Origin: Rhodanobacteraceae bacterium
Lineage (GTDB): Bacteria; Pseudomonadota; Gammaproteobacteria; Xanthomonadales; Rhodanobacteraceae
Assembly: GCA_030167125.1 (NCBI GenBank)
Contig: CP126531.1
Span: 744,001 to 808,000, forward strand
Reading direction: 5' to 3'
DNA: 64,000 bases
Shown here: one piece after another, positions 9,273-18,118 of the stretch
Layout of the letters: each line of letters begins with the position of its first letter
Numbering within the stretch: position 1 is the first letter of the stretch
The notes under the pieces: generated by a model
What the model was told of the DNA's origin: nothing
What the model saw: the letters and a program-made list of their open reading frames with translations, nothing else
Database searches by the model: none
Made by a program: the position numbers and the translations under genes

Positions 9273-11960
9273 TTACGTGGCGGCGGTGCGGGCCTCGATT
9301 GCCTCCCGCGCGCGAAGGGGTTCTGCGCGGGCCGGGGCGAGTGCGTCCTGCGTCGCCGCCACCGGACGGTCTTTCGAATAGTGCGCCACCAGCGCGCCGA
9401 CCAGTGCGGACAGGTACGGGATAGCCTGCGCGCCCAGGATCACCATCCACAATTCGCCCTCGATGTAGTGCGAACCGAAGTTGACCGCCATGCCGACGAT
9501 CGCAAGGATCAGCGCGATCGACATCAGGAGTTCCTCGCGCACCGGCCCGAGCGCGCCCGCGGCGCCGCCCGACAGGCGGCGGCTTTTCGCGGTGCGCACG
9601 AACGCGGTCTTCTGCTTGATCAGGCCCATCCAGATGCCGCGCGCGATCGCGTGCGACAGGCCCATGCTGGCGATCGATGCCATCAGCGCATCACGCCAGC
9701 TGCACGGCACGCGCGCGCGGTACAGCACGATGCCGAACAGCGCTTTCGCAAAGAAGAAGCCCATCACCGGGATCAGGAACAACCGCATCGGCAGGCTGAA
9801 GATGGTCGGCGCCAGCAGCATGCCCGCGGTCCACGCCAGCGCCATCAGCGTGAACACCATGTGCAGCGCGTCGGCGAACCACGAGAACCAGCCGGTGAGG
9901 AAGTGGAAACGCTGGCCGGCCGAGAGCGGGCCCCTGTGCACCATCCAGTCCCAGCGGCCTTTCAATATCTGCATCGCGCCGAACGCCCAGCGGTAGCGCT
10001 GGCTCTTGTAGGCGCGGAAGTCGGCGGGCGTGAGTCCCTTGCCCATCAACTCATCGACGTACACGGTTTCGTAGCCGGCGTGCATCAGGCGCAAACCCAG
10101 TTCGGCGTCTTCGCAGATCGTCCATTCCGACCAGCCACCGGTGCCTTCCAGCGCCACGCGCCGCACCATCGTCATGGTGCCGTGCTGGATGATCGCGTTG
10201 CGCTCGTTGCGGTGGTGCATGCCGATGCGGAAGAAGCCGTCGAACTCCCAGTTGGTCATGCGCCGGAAACGGTTGCCCAGGTAATCGCGGTGCGCCTGCG
10301 GGCACTGCACCACCGCGACGTTGCGGTCGTGGAAGTAGCCGGTCAGCGCGGACAGCCAGTCGCGGCGCACCACGTAATCGGCATCGACCACCGCAATGAT
10401 GTCGGCGCGAGGATCGGTTTGTTTCAATCCGTAGTTCAATGCGCCGGCCTTGAAACCGGGCCACGGATCGAGATGGAAGAAGCGGAAGCGTTCACCGAGT
10501 TCGTTGCAACGCTGCTCGACCGGTTTCCAGATTTCCTCGCGCTTGGTGTTGTTGTCGATCACCAGCACTTCGAAGTTGCGGTAGTCGAGTTCCGCCAGCG
10601 AATCGAGCGTCGCGATCACCATGTCCGGCGGCTCGTTGTAGCAGGCGAGGTGGATCGACACGAACGGCTGCTCTTCCGGCGGATCGGGCGGCAGCAGTCC
10701 GAAATGCCGGATCCATTTCTTGCGCCACAGCACCTCGACGAATTCGAAACCGTTGATCAGCAGGATCGCGAGGATCGCCAACTGCGCCGGGAACAGCACG
10801 ATCAGCATCGCCCAGTCGACGACGTCGAGATAGAACTGGAACGGCACGGTCGCCGACCACACGATCAAGCCGGCGGCGAGCTGGATCAGGCACAGAAACA
10901 CGAAGCGTCCGGTCAGCTTGAAGCGCGCGAATTTCCACGCGAACCAGATCATCGGGATCAGCGCGAGCAAGCCGGAAGCCAGCGCCTTCCACGGCCAGGT
11001 CGAATCCTCCAGCACCGGCCCGGTCAACGGGAACTTCAGTTGCCGGTCGGCGTTGAACACGCCCCAGTAAGCCTCGACCAGTCCGGATACCTGCTGCTTC
11101 CACGGCTGGTCGAAGGCTTCCATGACGTAATAGTCGAGATGCTGGGCGCGTGCGACCTGGAACCATTCACGCAGGAAGATCGCTTCGTTCTCGATCGAGG
11201 GTTTGGCGAAATCCAGGCGGTTGCCGTTGGACGGCCAACCGACCTCGCCGATCACGATGGGCTTGTTCGGGTACAACTGCTTCAGGCGCTGGTAACGCAT
11301 CAGCGCGTCGCCCACCGCGTCCTTGCGCGGCACCCTGTCCCAGTAGGGCAGCAGGTGCACGGTGATGAAATCGACGTGCTCGGCCAGTTCCGGGTATTCC
11401 TCCCAGAAACTCCACGGCTCGGCGGTCGAAACCGGCTGGTGCACCGCCGCGCGCACGCGGTCGATGTAGTCGATCAGTTTTTCCACCGGCATGTCGTTGC
11501 GCAGCAGCACCTCGTTGCCGACTTCGACGCGCTTGATGTCGGGCCAGCGCCGCGCCTGCGCGATCAGGGCTTCGATTTCCTTCTCGTTGTTGTCGGTGCG
11601 CCGGTCGAGCCATGCGCCGGCCAGCACGTCGAGGTGGTACTTCATCGCCACCCGCGGAATCTCCGGATACTGCAACACCGAATAGAAACGTATGCGGTGG
11701 GTATGCTGGGCGAGCAGGGCGAGGTCGCCATCGACCTGCTCGTCGGTCGGGAACGTGCCCGCCAGCGGACTCTGGTAACGCTGCAGCGGGCTGTACGCGA
11801 AACCGTCGGCCTGGCCATTCCACGCCACCACGTCCTTCGGCTGGTCGGCGGCGGCCCACAGCGCGAAGTTCAGCGCCGCCACCAGCAATGCCAGCAGCAA
11901 CGCCACCACGAAGGTGGTGGCGCGGCGCGGGGGCGCCTCGATGGCGAGCGGTGGACTCAA
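9273..11960 (-). CDS. GH17-like / GT2 fusion, beta-glucan synthase-like
   Basis: 895 residues from a TTG start at 11960; no ATG or better start is visible close by. Domain order: a membrane helix at about 14-36; a periplasmic glycoside hydrolase family 17-like domain at about 50-310 with candidate catalytic Glu150 (VGNEVLLR) and Glu239 (IGEVGWPS); a membrane cluster at about 325-405; a cytoplasmic GT2 domain with ACYNEPPD at 439-446, DAD at 526-528, ED at 617-618 and QRYRW at 654-658; then further membrane helices to about 860. This is the plan of processive glycosyltransferases that make and remodel beta-(1,3)-type glucans. Product and linkage are inferred. It appears to be a single-gene unit. 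Confidence 0.88.
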   Translation of the reverse strand: MSPPLAIEAPPRRATTFVVALLLALLVAALNFALWAAADQPKDVVAWNGQADGFAYSPLQRYQSPLAGTFPTDEQVDGDLALLAQHTHRIRFYSVLQYPEIPRVAMKYHLDVLAGAWLDRRTDNNEKEIEALIAQARRWPDIKRVEVGNEVLLRNDMPVEKLIDYIDRVRAAVHQPVSTAEPWSFWEEYPELAEHVDFITVHLLPYWDRVPRKDAVGDALMRYQRLKQLYPNKPIVIGEVGWPSNGNRLDFAKPSIENEAIFLREWFQVARAQHLDYYVMEAFDQPWKQQVSGLVEAYWGVFNADRQLKFPLTGPVLEDSTWPWKALASGLLALIPMIWFAWKFARFKLTGRFVFLCLIQLAAGLIVWSATVPFQFYLDVVDWAMLIVLFPAQLAILAILLINGFEFVEVLWRKKWIRHFGLLPPDPPEEQPFVSIHLACYNEPPDMVIATLDSLAELDYRNFEVLVIDNNTKREEIWKPVEQRCNELGERFRFFHLDPWPGFKAGALNYGLKQTDPRADIIAVVDADYVVRRDWLSALTGYFHDRNVAVVQCPQAHRDYLGNRFRRMTNWEFDGFFRIGMHHRNERNAIIQHGTMTMVRRVALEGTGGWSEWTICEDAELGLRLMHAGYETVYVDELMGKGLTPADFRAYKSQRYRWAFGAMQILKGRWDWMVHRGPLSAGQRFHFLTGWFSWFADALHMVFTLMALAWTAGMLLAPTIFSLPMRLFLIPVMGFFFAKALFGIVLYRARVPCSWRDALMASIASMGLSHAIARGIWMGLIKQKTAFVRTAKSRRLSGGAAGALGPVREELLMSIALILAIVGMAVNFGSHYIEGELWMVILGAQAIPYLSALVGALVAHYSKDRPVAATQDALAPARAEPLRAREAIEARTAAT

Positions 11961-12053
11961 GGGATTTCCCGGCCGAAGTGCTGCGGCTCAAAACGCGCAA
12001 GATTAAAGGTGAATCCCTGAAGATTTTGCAAAGCACGCGGGTAGAATGATCGG

Positions 12054-12857
12054 ATGCCGGACTTTGTGTTACACGAGGGCATCGCCCCGCTGCTGGTCAG
12101 CCTGCCGCACGACGGCACCGCGTTGCCGGCGGCCATCGAGGCGCGCGCCAGCGCCGCGGCAAGGCGGGTGCCCGATACCGACTGGCACGTGGGCAAGCTG
12201 TACGCCTTCGCGCACGAGCTGGGCGCTTCGGTGATCACGCCGCACTGGTCGCGTTACGTTGCGGACCTCAACCGCGATCCCGAGGGACACAAGCTGTATC
12301 CCGAGCGCGCGGAAACCGCGCTGGTACCGGTCACGACTTTCGCGGGCGAACCGATCTACGCCGCGGGCGACGAGCCGCACGACAAGGAAATCGCGCTGCG
12401 CCGCGCGATGTACTGGGAGCCGTACCACGAGGCGCTGGCGGGTGAACTGGCACGCATGCGCAGGCAGCATCCGCGCGTGGTGCTATGGGACGGGCATTCC
12501 ATCAAGAGCCGGGTGCCGATGTTCTTCGATGGCCAGTTGCCTGATTTCAACCTCGGCACCGCGAATGGCGCGAGTTGCTCGCCGGAATTGCAGGCGCGCC
12601 TGACCAATGTGCTGCGCGAGCGCTCGACGGGCAGCGACGGGCACTACAGCCACGTCGTCAACGGACGCTTCAAGGGCGGCTACATCACGCGCCACTACGG
12701 CCGCCCGGAAACCGGCGTCGAAGCGGTGCAACTGGAACTGGCCCAGTACACCTACATGGACGAAGACAGCTTCGCGTACCTGCCGGAACAGGCGGCGCCG
12801 GTGCAGGCGGTCATACGCGCGCTGCTGGAGACTTGCCTGCATCATGTCGGTGCGTGA
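12054..12857 (+). CDS. hutG: N-formylglutamate deformylase (HutG type)
   Basis: A 267-residue enzyme that hydrolyses N-formyl-L-glutamate to glutamate and formate in the five-step histidine degradation route. It matches the N-formylglutamate amidohydrolase family throughout: LVSLPHDG near the N-terminus, a DTDWHVGKLY segment, SRYVADLNRDPEG, LWDGHSIKSRVP, and a late HxYxRPETG region (RHYGRPETGVEAVQLELAQ). The ATG is 93 nt from the start of the divergent glucan synthase gene. No other hut catabolic gene is adjacent, so the gene is either isolated or part of a split pathway; a HutD-like protein lies 19 kb away. Confidence 0.92.
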   Translation: MPDFVLHEGIAPLLVSLPHDGTALPAAIEARASAAARRVPDTDWHVGKLYAFAHELGASVITPHWSRYVADLNRDPEGHKLYPERAETALVPVTTFAGEPIYAAGDEPHDKEIALRRAMYWEPYHEALAGELARMRRQHPRVVLWDGHSIKSRVPMFFDGQLPDFNLGTANGASCSPELQARLTNVLRERSTGSDGHYSHVVNGRFKGGYITRHYGRPETGVEAVQLELAQYTYMDEDSFAYLPEQAAPVQAVIRALLETCLHHVGA

Positions 12858-12925
12858 CACGCTGCGTCGGTGATGGCGGTGGGTGTGGTGTTCGCGGTCG
12901 CGGAGTACACGAATGACGAAGGGCT

Positions 12926-13354
12926 TCAGCCAGCGCGCAGGCGCGCGATGCATTTCAACTCGATCGCGATCGGCGTCGGCAACGCGGTGATGCCCAGCGT
13001 GGTGCGGCAGGGCGCGGCGGCGGGATCGGGAAAGTATTCGGACCAGATCTTGTTGTAGGTCGCGAAGTCGAGCGCCATGTCGGTGAGGAACACCGTCACG
13101 TCGACGAGGTCTTCCCAGCGCGCGCCCGAGGCTTCCAGTACCGCGCGCACGTTCGCGAACACCTGGCGCGTCTGCGCCGCGATGTCGTGCGCGACCAGCG
13201 TGCCGCGGGGGTTGAAGACGTTGCCGGGAATCTTGTCGCTGCCGGGCACGCGCGGACCGATGCCGGAGAGGAACAGCAGGTCGCCGACGCGCCGCGCGTG
13301 CGGGTAGGCGCCGACGGGCGCGGGTGCGGCCTCGGTCGAGGTGCTGTCGTTCAT
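12926..13354 (-). CDS. RidA/YjgF family, 2-aminomuconate deaminase-like
   Basis: 142 residues. The ATG at 13354 overlaps the stop of the upstream gene (ATGA), which settles the start over a longer open frame. The YjgF fold is recognisable from GDLLFLSGIGPR through QVFANVRAVLEASGA and VDVTVFLTDM to CRTTLGITALP. The N-terminal APAPVGAYPHARRVG and PGSDKIPGN segments resemble the subgroup annotated as 2-aminomuconate deaminase rather than general RidA imine deaminases. It sits at the end of a minus-strand run that also has an aldehyde dehydrogenase and an SDR of the kind found in kynurenine-to-aminomuconate pathways. The exact substrate is inferred. Confidence 0.85.
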   Translation of the reverse strand: MNDSTSTEAAPAPVGAYPHARRVGDLLFLSGIGPRVPGSDKIPGNVFNPRGTLVAHDIAAQTRQVFANVRAVLEASGARWEDLVDVTVFLTDMALDFATYNKIWSEYFPDPAAAPCRTTLGITALPTPIAIELKCIARLRAG

Positions 13355-14796
13355 CGGCTCTGGCACGTTCGGGTTCCGGGCGCCGCTTGCCCGTTCGCGG
13401 CGGGGTTGCACGGGCGCGGCGCCGGCGGCTCCTGCGGCGTGCTGGTCAGGGATTCGCCGGCCGCCTTGATCGTGATCATCTGGCTGCCGATCCGCTGGCC
13501 ACGTTCATCGCTGATCGTGAGTCGGTAGCGTTGACCGGGACGCAGGTACAACTGCCCGGTTGGAATGCTGTAGTCGCCCTGCGTGATCTTGACGTCGTTG
13601 ATGGTCATCAGCGGCACCGGATCGAGCACCATCCGGTCGGCGGGAATCGCGTCGTCGCCCTCGTCCGCGTAGCGCGCGGCGACCATGCAAGGCCAGTGTC
13701 GCTGACACACGTTGCCGTCGACCGCGAACGGCACGCGCGCGCCCCACAATTCCAGCCATGTCGGCCGGTCCAGCGCGAAATGCTCTTCGGGGAAAATCAC
13801 GCTGGCGTCGTAACCGGGGCGCAGCGACCACGCCTTGGCATCCTTGTCGATGAACACCACCGGTTGCGCCGGATGCAGGCTGTCGACGATCGGGCGGTAA
13901 TCGGGATGGTCCATGCCGGAATCCTGGTGCGGAATCAGGATCGTCTGCTCGATCGACAACGGCGTGATGCCGGAATCCTTGATGAAATGCTCGGCCATCG
14001 ATTCGGCGCCGAGGAACTGCCCCGCCTTCTGGATGTGCGCGTAACCGGCGTTGACCACGATCTTCGCGTTCGGATCGGCCTTCAGGATCTTCCACAGGTT
14101 TTCCGCCTGCTGCGCCTCGCGCGCATCGCCGGTGTGGTCCGGGTCGGCTTCGTAGGCGACCACCTTGTAGCCCAGCCTCAGCGCCGTGCGCACCATTTCA
14201 GCGTAGATCGGCTCGCGCGTGTAGAAGCCGCTGTCGGCGACCGGATAGCCGCGCTTGTTCAACGCCGCGATGTCGTTGGGATAGAGCGTTTCCACCGCGA
14301 ACACGTTGAAGCCTTCATCGTGCAGCGGTTTCAGCAGGCGCACCGTCAGGGTGCGCGTCAGCGCGATGTTGTGCGCTTCGTTGAGGAACACCGCACGATG
14401 GTTCTTCGCCAGTTGCGGGATGTAGTCCAGCGCCGGCACCGGGTGCCAGCCGGGTTGCGTCAGCGGCGAGGGCGCGTCGTCGGCCAGCGCCTTCTGCTCG
14501 ATGGAAAAACCCAGTTCCGCGTCCTTGTAGTCGCCGATGAAGCTCTGGTACCACGACAGGTACTGTCCGAAGATCGCGCGGAATGCGGGCCTGCCGTCCG
14601 ACGCGTAGGCGTGGCGCAGCACCTGGTACTGCGCGAGAAGGTCCTTGCGGTCGTGCGCGCGCTTCATGATCGCGTCCGACTTGTTCATCGCCTCGATCTG
14701 CTGTTCGCGCCAGACCGACGGAATCTGCGCGAGCGCGGCCGGTACGAGTCCCGATGCCAGCAACATGGCGAGGCAGATCGTGCGCAGGTTCTTCAT
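13351..14796 (-). CDS. Exported Tiki/ChaN-like fold protein
   Basis: 481 residues with a cleavable signal peptide (about 1-23, ending ALAQ). The central part, about 120-300, resembles the Tiki/ChaN/EreA-like superfamily: RAVFLNEAHNIALTR with a conserved Glu-x-His, FAVETL, then VVNAGYAHIQ. The C-terminal 100 residues are a different beta-rich region ending in a Pro/Cys tail, with three further cysteines that may form disulfides. Family members bind haem or act as metal-dependent hydrolases, but I cannot assign a reaction here. Its stop overlaps the RidA start, and carbonic anhydrase lies 81 nt upstream, so all three may be co-transcribed. Confidence 0.7.
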   Translation of the reverse strand: MKNLRTICLAMLLASGLVPAALAQIPSVWREQQIEAMNKSDAIMKRAHDRKDLLAQYQVLRHAYASDGRPAFRAIFGQYLSWYQSFIGDYKDAELGFSIEQKALADDAPSPLTQPGWHPVPALDYIPQLAKNHRAVFLNEAHNIALTRTLTVRLLKPLHDEGFNVFAVETLYPNDIAALNKRGYPVADSGFYTREPIYAEMVRTALRLGYKVVAYEADPDHTGDAREAQQAENLWKILKADPNAKIVVNAGYAHIQKAGQFLGAESMAEHFIKDSGITPLSIEQTILIPHQDSGMDHPDYRPIVDSLHPAQPVVFIDKDAKAWSLRPGYDASVIFPEEHFALDRPTWLELWGARVPFAVDGNVCQRHWPCMVAARYADEGDDAIPADRMVLDPVPLMTINDVKITQGDYSIPTGQLYLRPGQRYRLTISDERGQRIGSQMITIKAAGESLTSTPQEPPAPRPCNPAANGQAAPGTRTCQSR

Positions 14797-14877
14797 GGAT
14801 TCATGCGACCGTGTGCGTGGGGGTTGGCAGACGCTACGTGGGCGACAACCTCGATGCTTCGATCCGCGTCAAAACGT

Positions 14878-15531
14878 TCAGGCGGCCGCGGATTCCCGCA
14901 GCGTCAGGGCATTCTCGTACGCCTGCTCGAGCGCGTCGAAGCGCGCGACTTGCATTCCGAGATCGTGGATGCAGCCGTCGGACAAACCATAGCACCAGCC
15001 GTGCACCGTGAGCGGCTGGCCGCGATCCCATGCGTCGCGCACGACGGTGGTGTGGCAGGCGTTCGCGACCTGTTCGATCACGTTGAGTTCGCACAGGCGA
15101 TCGTGGCGCCGGCCTTCCGGCAGCGCGTCGACTTCGGATCGATGGCGTTCCAGCGTGTCACCGATGTAGCGCAACCAGTTGTCGACCAGGCCCAGCCGGT
15201 CACCCTTGAGCGCGGCGCCGACGCCGCCGCAACCGTAGTGGCCGGTGATCATGATGTGCTCGACCTTCAGCACGTCCACCGCGAACTGCATCACCGACAG
15301 GCAATTCATGTCGGAATGCAGCACGAGGTTGGAGATGTTCCGGTGCACGAACACCTCGCCGGGATCGATACCGAGGATCTGGTTGGCCGGCACGCGCGAA
15401 TCCGAACAGCCGATCCACAGGAATTTCGGCGTCTGCTGCTTCGACAAACGCTCGAAGAATCCGGGATCCTGCGCGCGGATCGCTTCCGACCAGCGGCGAT
15501 TGTTCTGGAGGAGTTCCTGGGGCGATGGCAT
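14878..15531 (-). CDS. can: Beta-class carbonic anhydrase
   Basis: A 217-residue zinc enzyme that interconverts CO2 and bicarbonate in the cytoplasm. The metal and catalytic residues are all present at the same numbers as in E. coli Can: Cys42, Asp44 and Arg46 in CSDSR, and His98 and Cys101 in GHYGCGG. Length and N-terminus (LLQNNRRWSEAI) also match Can. It starts at ATG 15531. It lies between the aldehyde dehydrogenase (158 nt upstream) and the Tiki-like gene. In this company it might serve carboxylation or decarboxylation chemistry, but a housekeeping role is enough to explain it. Confidence 0.95.
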   Translation of the reverse strand: MPSPQELLQNNRRWSEAIRAQDPGFFERLSKQQTPKFLWIGCSDSRVPANQILGIDPGEVFVHRNISNLVLHSDMNCLSVMQFAVDVLKVEHIMITGHYGCGGVGAALKGDRLGLVDNWLRYIGDTLERHRSEVDALPEGRRHDRLCELNVIEQVANACHTTVVRDAWDRGQPLTVHGWCYGLSDGCIHDLGMQVARFDALEQAYENALTLRESAAA

Positions 15532-15689
15532 GGTGGAATCCGGTCAGTCGGCGGCTGCGCCGCCTGTAAAGAGTGAGTGGCAAATAGTAAAGCGTAAAGA
15601 GGAGAGCGAAGCTACGAGTCTGGTTCGCAAGCTTTCACCGACTCTTTGCAGCGCCGCAGACGCGACTTCCAGCGAGCGCAGCGAGCGAC

Positions 15690-17138
15690 TTACCGCGCGA
15701 TGCAGACGTTTTTGGGTTCGGTGAAAAAGCGCAGCGCGTCCACGCCGCCTTCGCGGCCCATGCCGGAATGCTTGACGCCGCCGAACGGCGTGCGCAGGTC
15801 GCGCAGCATCCAGCAGTTCACCCAGACGATGCCGAAGTCGATACGCTCCGCCACGCGATGCGCGCGCGCGAGGTCGCGCGTCCACAGCGACGCAGCGAGA
15901 CCGTAGTCGGTGCCGTTGGCGATCGCGACCGCCTCGTCTTCGGAATCGAACGGGATCAGCGTCACCACCGGCCCGAAGATTTCCTCGCGGTTGGTGGCGC
16001 AATCCTGCGGCAAGCCTTCGATCACGGTGGGTGCGACGAACCAGCCATCGGCGCAGCGGCCCGGGAGCTTCACGGCGCTGCCGCCGGTCAACACCGTGCC
16101 GCCTTCCCGTTTCGCGCGTTCGATGCAGCCCATCACTTTTTCGAAGTGCGGCTTCGATACCAGCGCGCCGAGGTCACTGGCCGCGTCGTTCGGATCGCCG
16201 ACCTTGAGTGCTTTCACCTTGTCGAGGTAGCGCCGCTTGAAATCATCGTAAATCGACCGCTCGACCAGCAGCCGCGAACCGCACAGACAGATTTCGCCTT
16301 GGTTGGAAAAGCCCGAACGCATGATGATGTCCAGGTTCGCTTCGCTCAAATCGGCATCGGCAAAAACGATGGCGGGGTTCTTGCCGCCCATTTCCAGAGA
16401 CACCTTCTTGAACTGTTTTGCCGCGCTCTCGGCGATGAACGCGCCGGTGCGTGTCGAGCCCGTGAACGACACGGCCTTGATTGTCGGATGCTCGACGATC
16501 GCCTGTCCGACCTTCGGCCCCAGGCCGTGCACGATGTTCAGCACGCCCGGTGGCAGGCCGCATTCGACCGCGAGTTCCGCCAACCGGAACGCGGTGAACG
16601 GCGTGATTTCGGAAGGCTTGGCCACGACCGCGGTGCCCGCCGCGAGCGCCGGCGCGATCTTCCAAGTGAAGAGGTAGAGCGGCAGGTTCCACGGCGAGAT
16701 GCAGCCGACCACGCCCAACGGTTGACGCAAGGTGAAATTGACGGCGCGCGCATCGACGTGCGACTCGCCCGGCCATTGGGTGATCGCTTCGGCGAAGAAA
16801 CGCAGGTTCGAAACAGCGCGCGGAATATCGACGCTGCGCGCCAGCATGACAGGCTTGCCGGAATCGCGCGATTCCTCGCGTGCGAGTTCGTCGAGCCGCG
16901 CTTCAACGGTATCCGCGAGCCGATGCAAATGCTGCGCGCGTTCACCTGCTGCCAGTGCGGCCCAGGCCGACGCCGCGCGTTCGGCGGCCACGACTGCGGC
17001 TTCCACGTCGCGCGTATCGGAATCCGGGCAGCGCGCGTAAACCTCGCCCGTCGCCGGTTCGAACACGTCAATGTATGCGCCGCTTGCGGGCGCAATCAAT
17101 TTTCCGTCGATCAGATTGGACAGTGCGATGTCGCGCAT
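15690..17138 (-). CDS. Aldehyde dehydrogenase, (amino)muconic semialdehyde type
   Basis: 482 residues from ATG 17138 with GAAGG ahead of it; the frame stays open upstream through the SDR gene but that part is a shadow. Standard ALDH motifs are present: SPWNLP at 148-153, Lys174 in AKPSE, FTGSTRTG, general base Glu249 (LEMGG) and catalytic Cys284 (GEICLCGSR), then EIFGPVV. Overall it most resembles 2-hydroxy- and 2-aminomuconic semialdehyde dehydrogenases, which oxidise the ring-cleavage semialdehyde with NAD+. It follows the SDR by 56 nt on the same strand and shares the locus with a 2-aminomuconate deaminase-like RidA. Substrate is inferred from family and context. Confidence 0.88.
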   Translation of the reverse strand: MRDIALSNLIDGKLIAPASGAYIDVFEPATGEVYARCPDSDTRDVEAAVVAAERAASAWAALAAGERAQHLHRLADTVEARLDELAREESRDSGKPVMLARSVDIPRAVSNLRFFAEAITQWPGESHVDARAVNFTLRQPLGVVGCISPWNLPLYLFTWKIAPALAAGTAVVAKPSEITPFTAFRLAELAVECGLPPGVLNIVHGLGPKVGQAIVEHPTIKAVSFTGSTRTGAFIAESAAKQFKKVSLEMGGKNPAIVFADADLSEANLDIIMRSGFSNQGEICLCGSRLLVERSIYDDFKRRYLDKVKALKVGDPNDAASDLGALVSKPHFEKVMGCIERAKREGGTVLTGGSAVKLPGRCADGWFVAPTVIEGLPQDCATNREEIFGPVVTLIPFDSEDEAVAIANGTDYGLAASLWTRDLARAHRVAERIDFGIVWVNCWMLRDLRTPFGGVKHSGMGREGGVDALRFFTEPKNVCIAR

Positions 17139-17194
17139 GCGGGCATGGCCTTCGGATGTCCACAAGTTTAGTTCGTTCCCGAGTCCCGGGTCCG

Positions 17195-17983
17195 TTACAG
17201 CGAACGCGTGCGTCCGCCATCCACCGGCACGTTGATGCCGCTGATGTAACCCGCCGCGGGCGAACACAGGAACGCGACGGCCGCCGCGATCTCCGACGGA
17301 TCGGCGAAGCGCCGCATCGGGATTTCGGATTCCATTTCGTGTTGCATCGCTTTGACGTCGACGCCAGACTTCTGCGCACGCGTCTGCACGATCTGTTCGA
17401 TGCGCGGCGTGTGCGTCGAGCCCGGCAGCACGTTGTTGACGGTGATGCCGAACGGCGCGAGTTCGGTGGCCAGCGTCTTGGACCAGCTCGCCACCGCCCA
17501 GCGCGTGGTATTGGAGACGCCGAGCCCCTGGATCGGTTCCTTTACCGACGTCGAGATGATGTTGACGATGCGCCCGAAGTGCGCGGCCTGCATCCCCGGA
17601 ATCACGGTTTCCGCGAGCACGTGGTTGGCGACGAGGTGCTTGCGATACGCATCGAGGAAGGCTTCGACTTTCGTACCGTGCACGGGGCCGGGCGGCGGTC
17701 CGCCGGAATTGTTGACCAGGATGTGCACGGGCTGCGCGGCCACCAGGCTTTCCGCTGCGGCGCGCAAGCCATCGGTATCGCCCGAATCGGCGGCGAGGAA
17801 ATCGTGCCTTTGCGCAGCGTGCATGCGCGGCAGTTCCGCGACGAGTTGCTTCAGCACGTCCTCGCGCCGGGCGAGCACGGTGACGTTCGCGCCCAGTTCC
17901 GCAAGCTCGATGGCGCACGCGCGGCCGATGCCCTGCGAGGCGCCGCAAACCAGTGCGTGGCGGCCGGTCAGATCCAGATCCAT
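17195..17983 (-). CDS. SDR-family protein with altered catalytic Tyr/Lys
   Basis: 262 residues. The Rossmann dinucleotide motif is intact (GASQGIGRA at 14-22) and NNSGG at 91-95 is present. The active site is unusual: Ser144 is kept, but at the expected YxxxK position 13 residues later the protein has S157-N-T-T-R161. This fits the subgroup called BKR-like SDR-like, which resembles ketoacyl reductases but lacks the perfect tetrad. Homologous genes often accompany aldehyde dehydrogenases in aromatic or tryptophan catabolic clusters, as here. It could be a reductase with a changed mechanism or a non-enzymatic nucleotide-binding protein. First gene of the minus-strand run. Confidence 0.85.
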   Translation of the reverse strand: MDLDLTGRHALVCGASQGIGRACAIELAELGANVTVLARREDVLKQLVAELPRMHAAQRHDFLAADSGDTDGLRAAAESLVAAQPVHILVNNSGGPPPGPVHGTKVEAFLDAYRKHLVANHVLAETVIPGMQAAHFGRIVNIISTSVKEPIQGLGVSNTTRWAVASWSKTLATELAPFGITVNNVLPGSTHTPRIEQIVQTRAQKSGVDVKAMQHEMESEIPMRRFADPSEIAAAVAFLCSPAAGYISGINVPVDGGRTRSL

Positions 17984-18118
17984 TGCCGTATCTCGTGTGC
18001 CCGATCGAAGCGGCTGTTGTGGAAAGTCAGGCCAAGGATGGCCGTGGTGATATCTGCGAAGCTGAGGTGTTCAATTGACCAGCCTGCGCCATGATGCGGC
18101 AATCATGGACGATTGCAC

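Noticed and set aside
6501..12020. A very long open frame (about 1840 codons) on the plus strand across tamB, tamA and the glucan synthase gene
   Set aside because: It is antisense to well-recognised proteins, is Arg/Ala/His-rich and shows no family-like motif. It arises from GC-rich codon bias.
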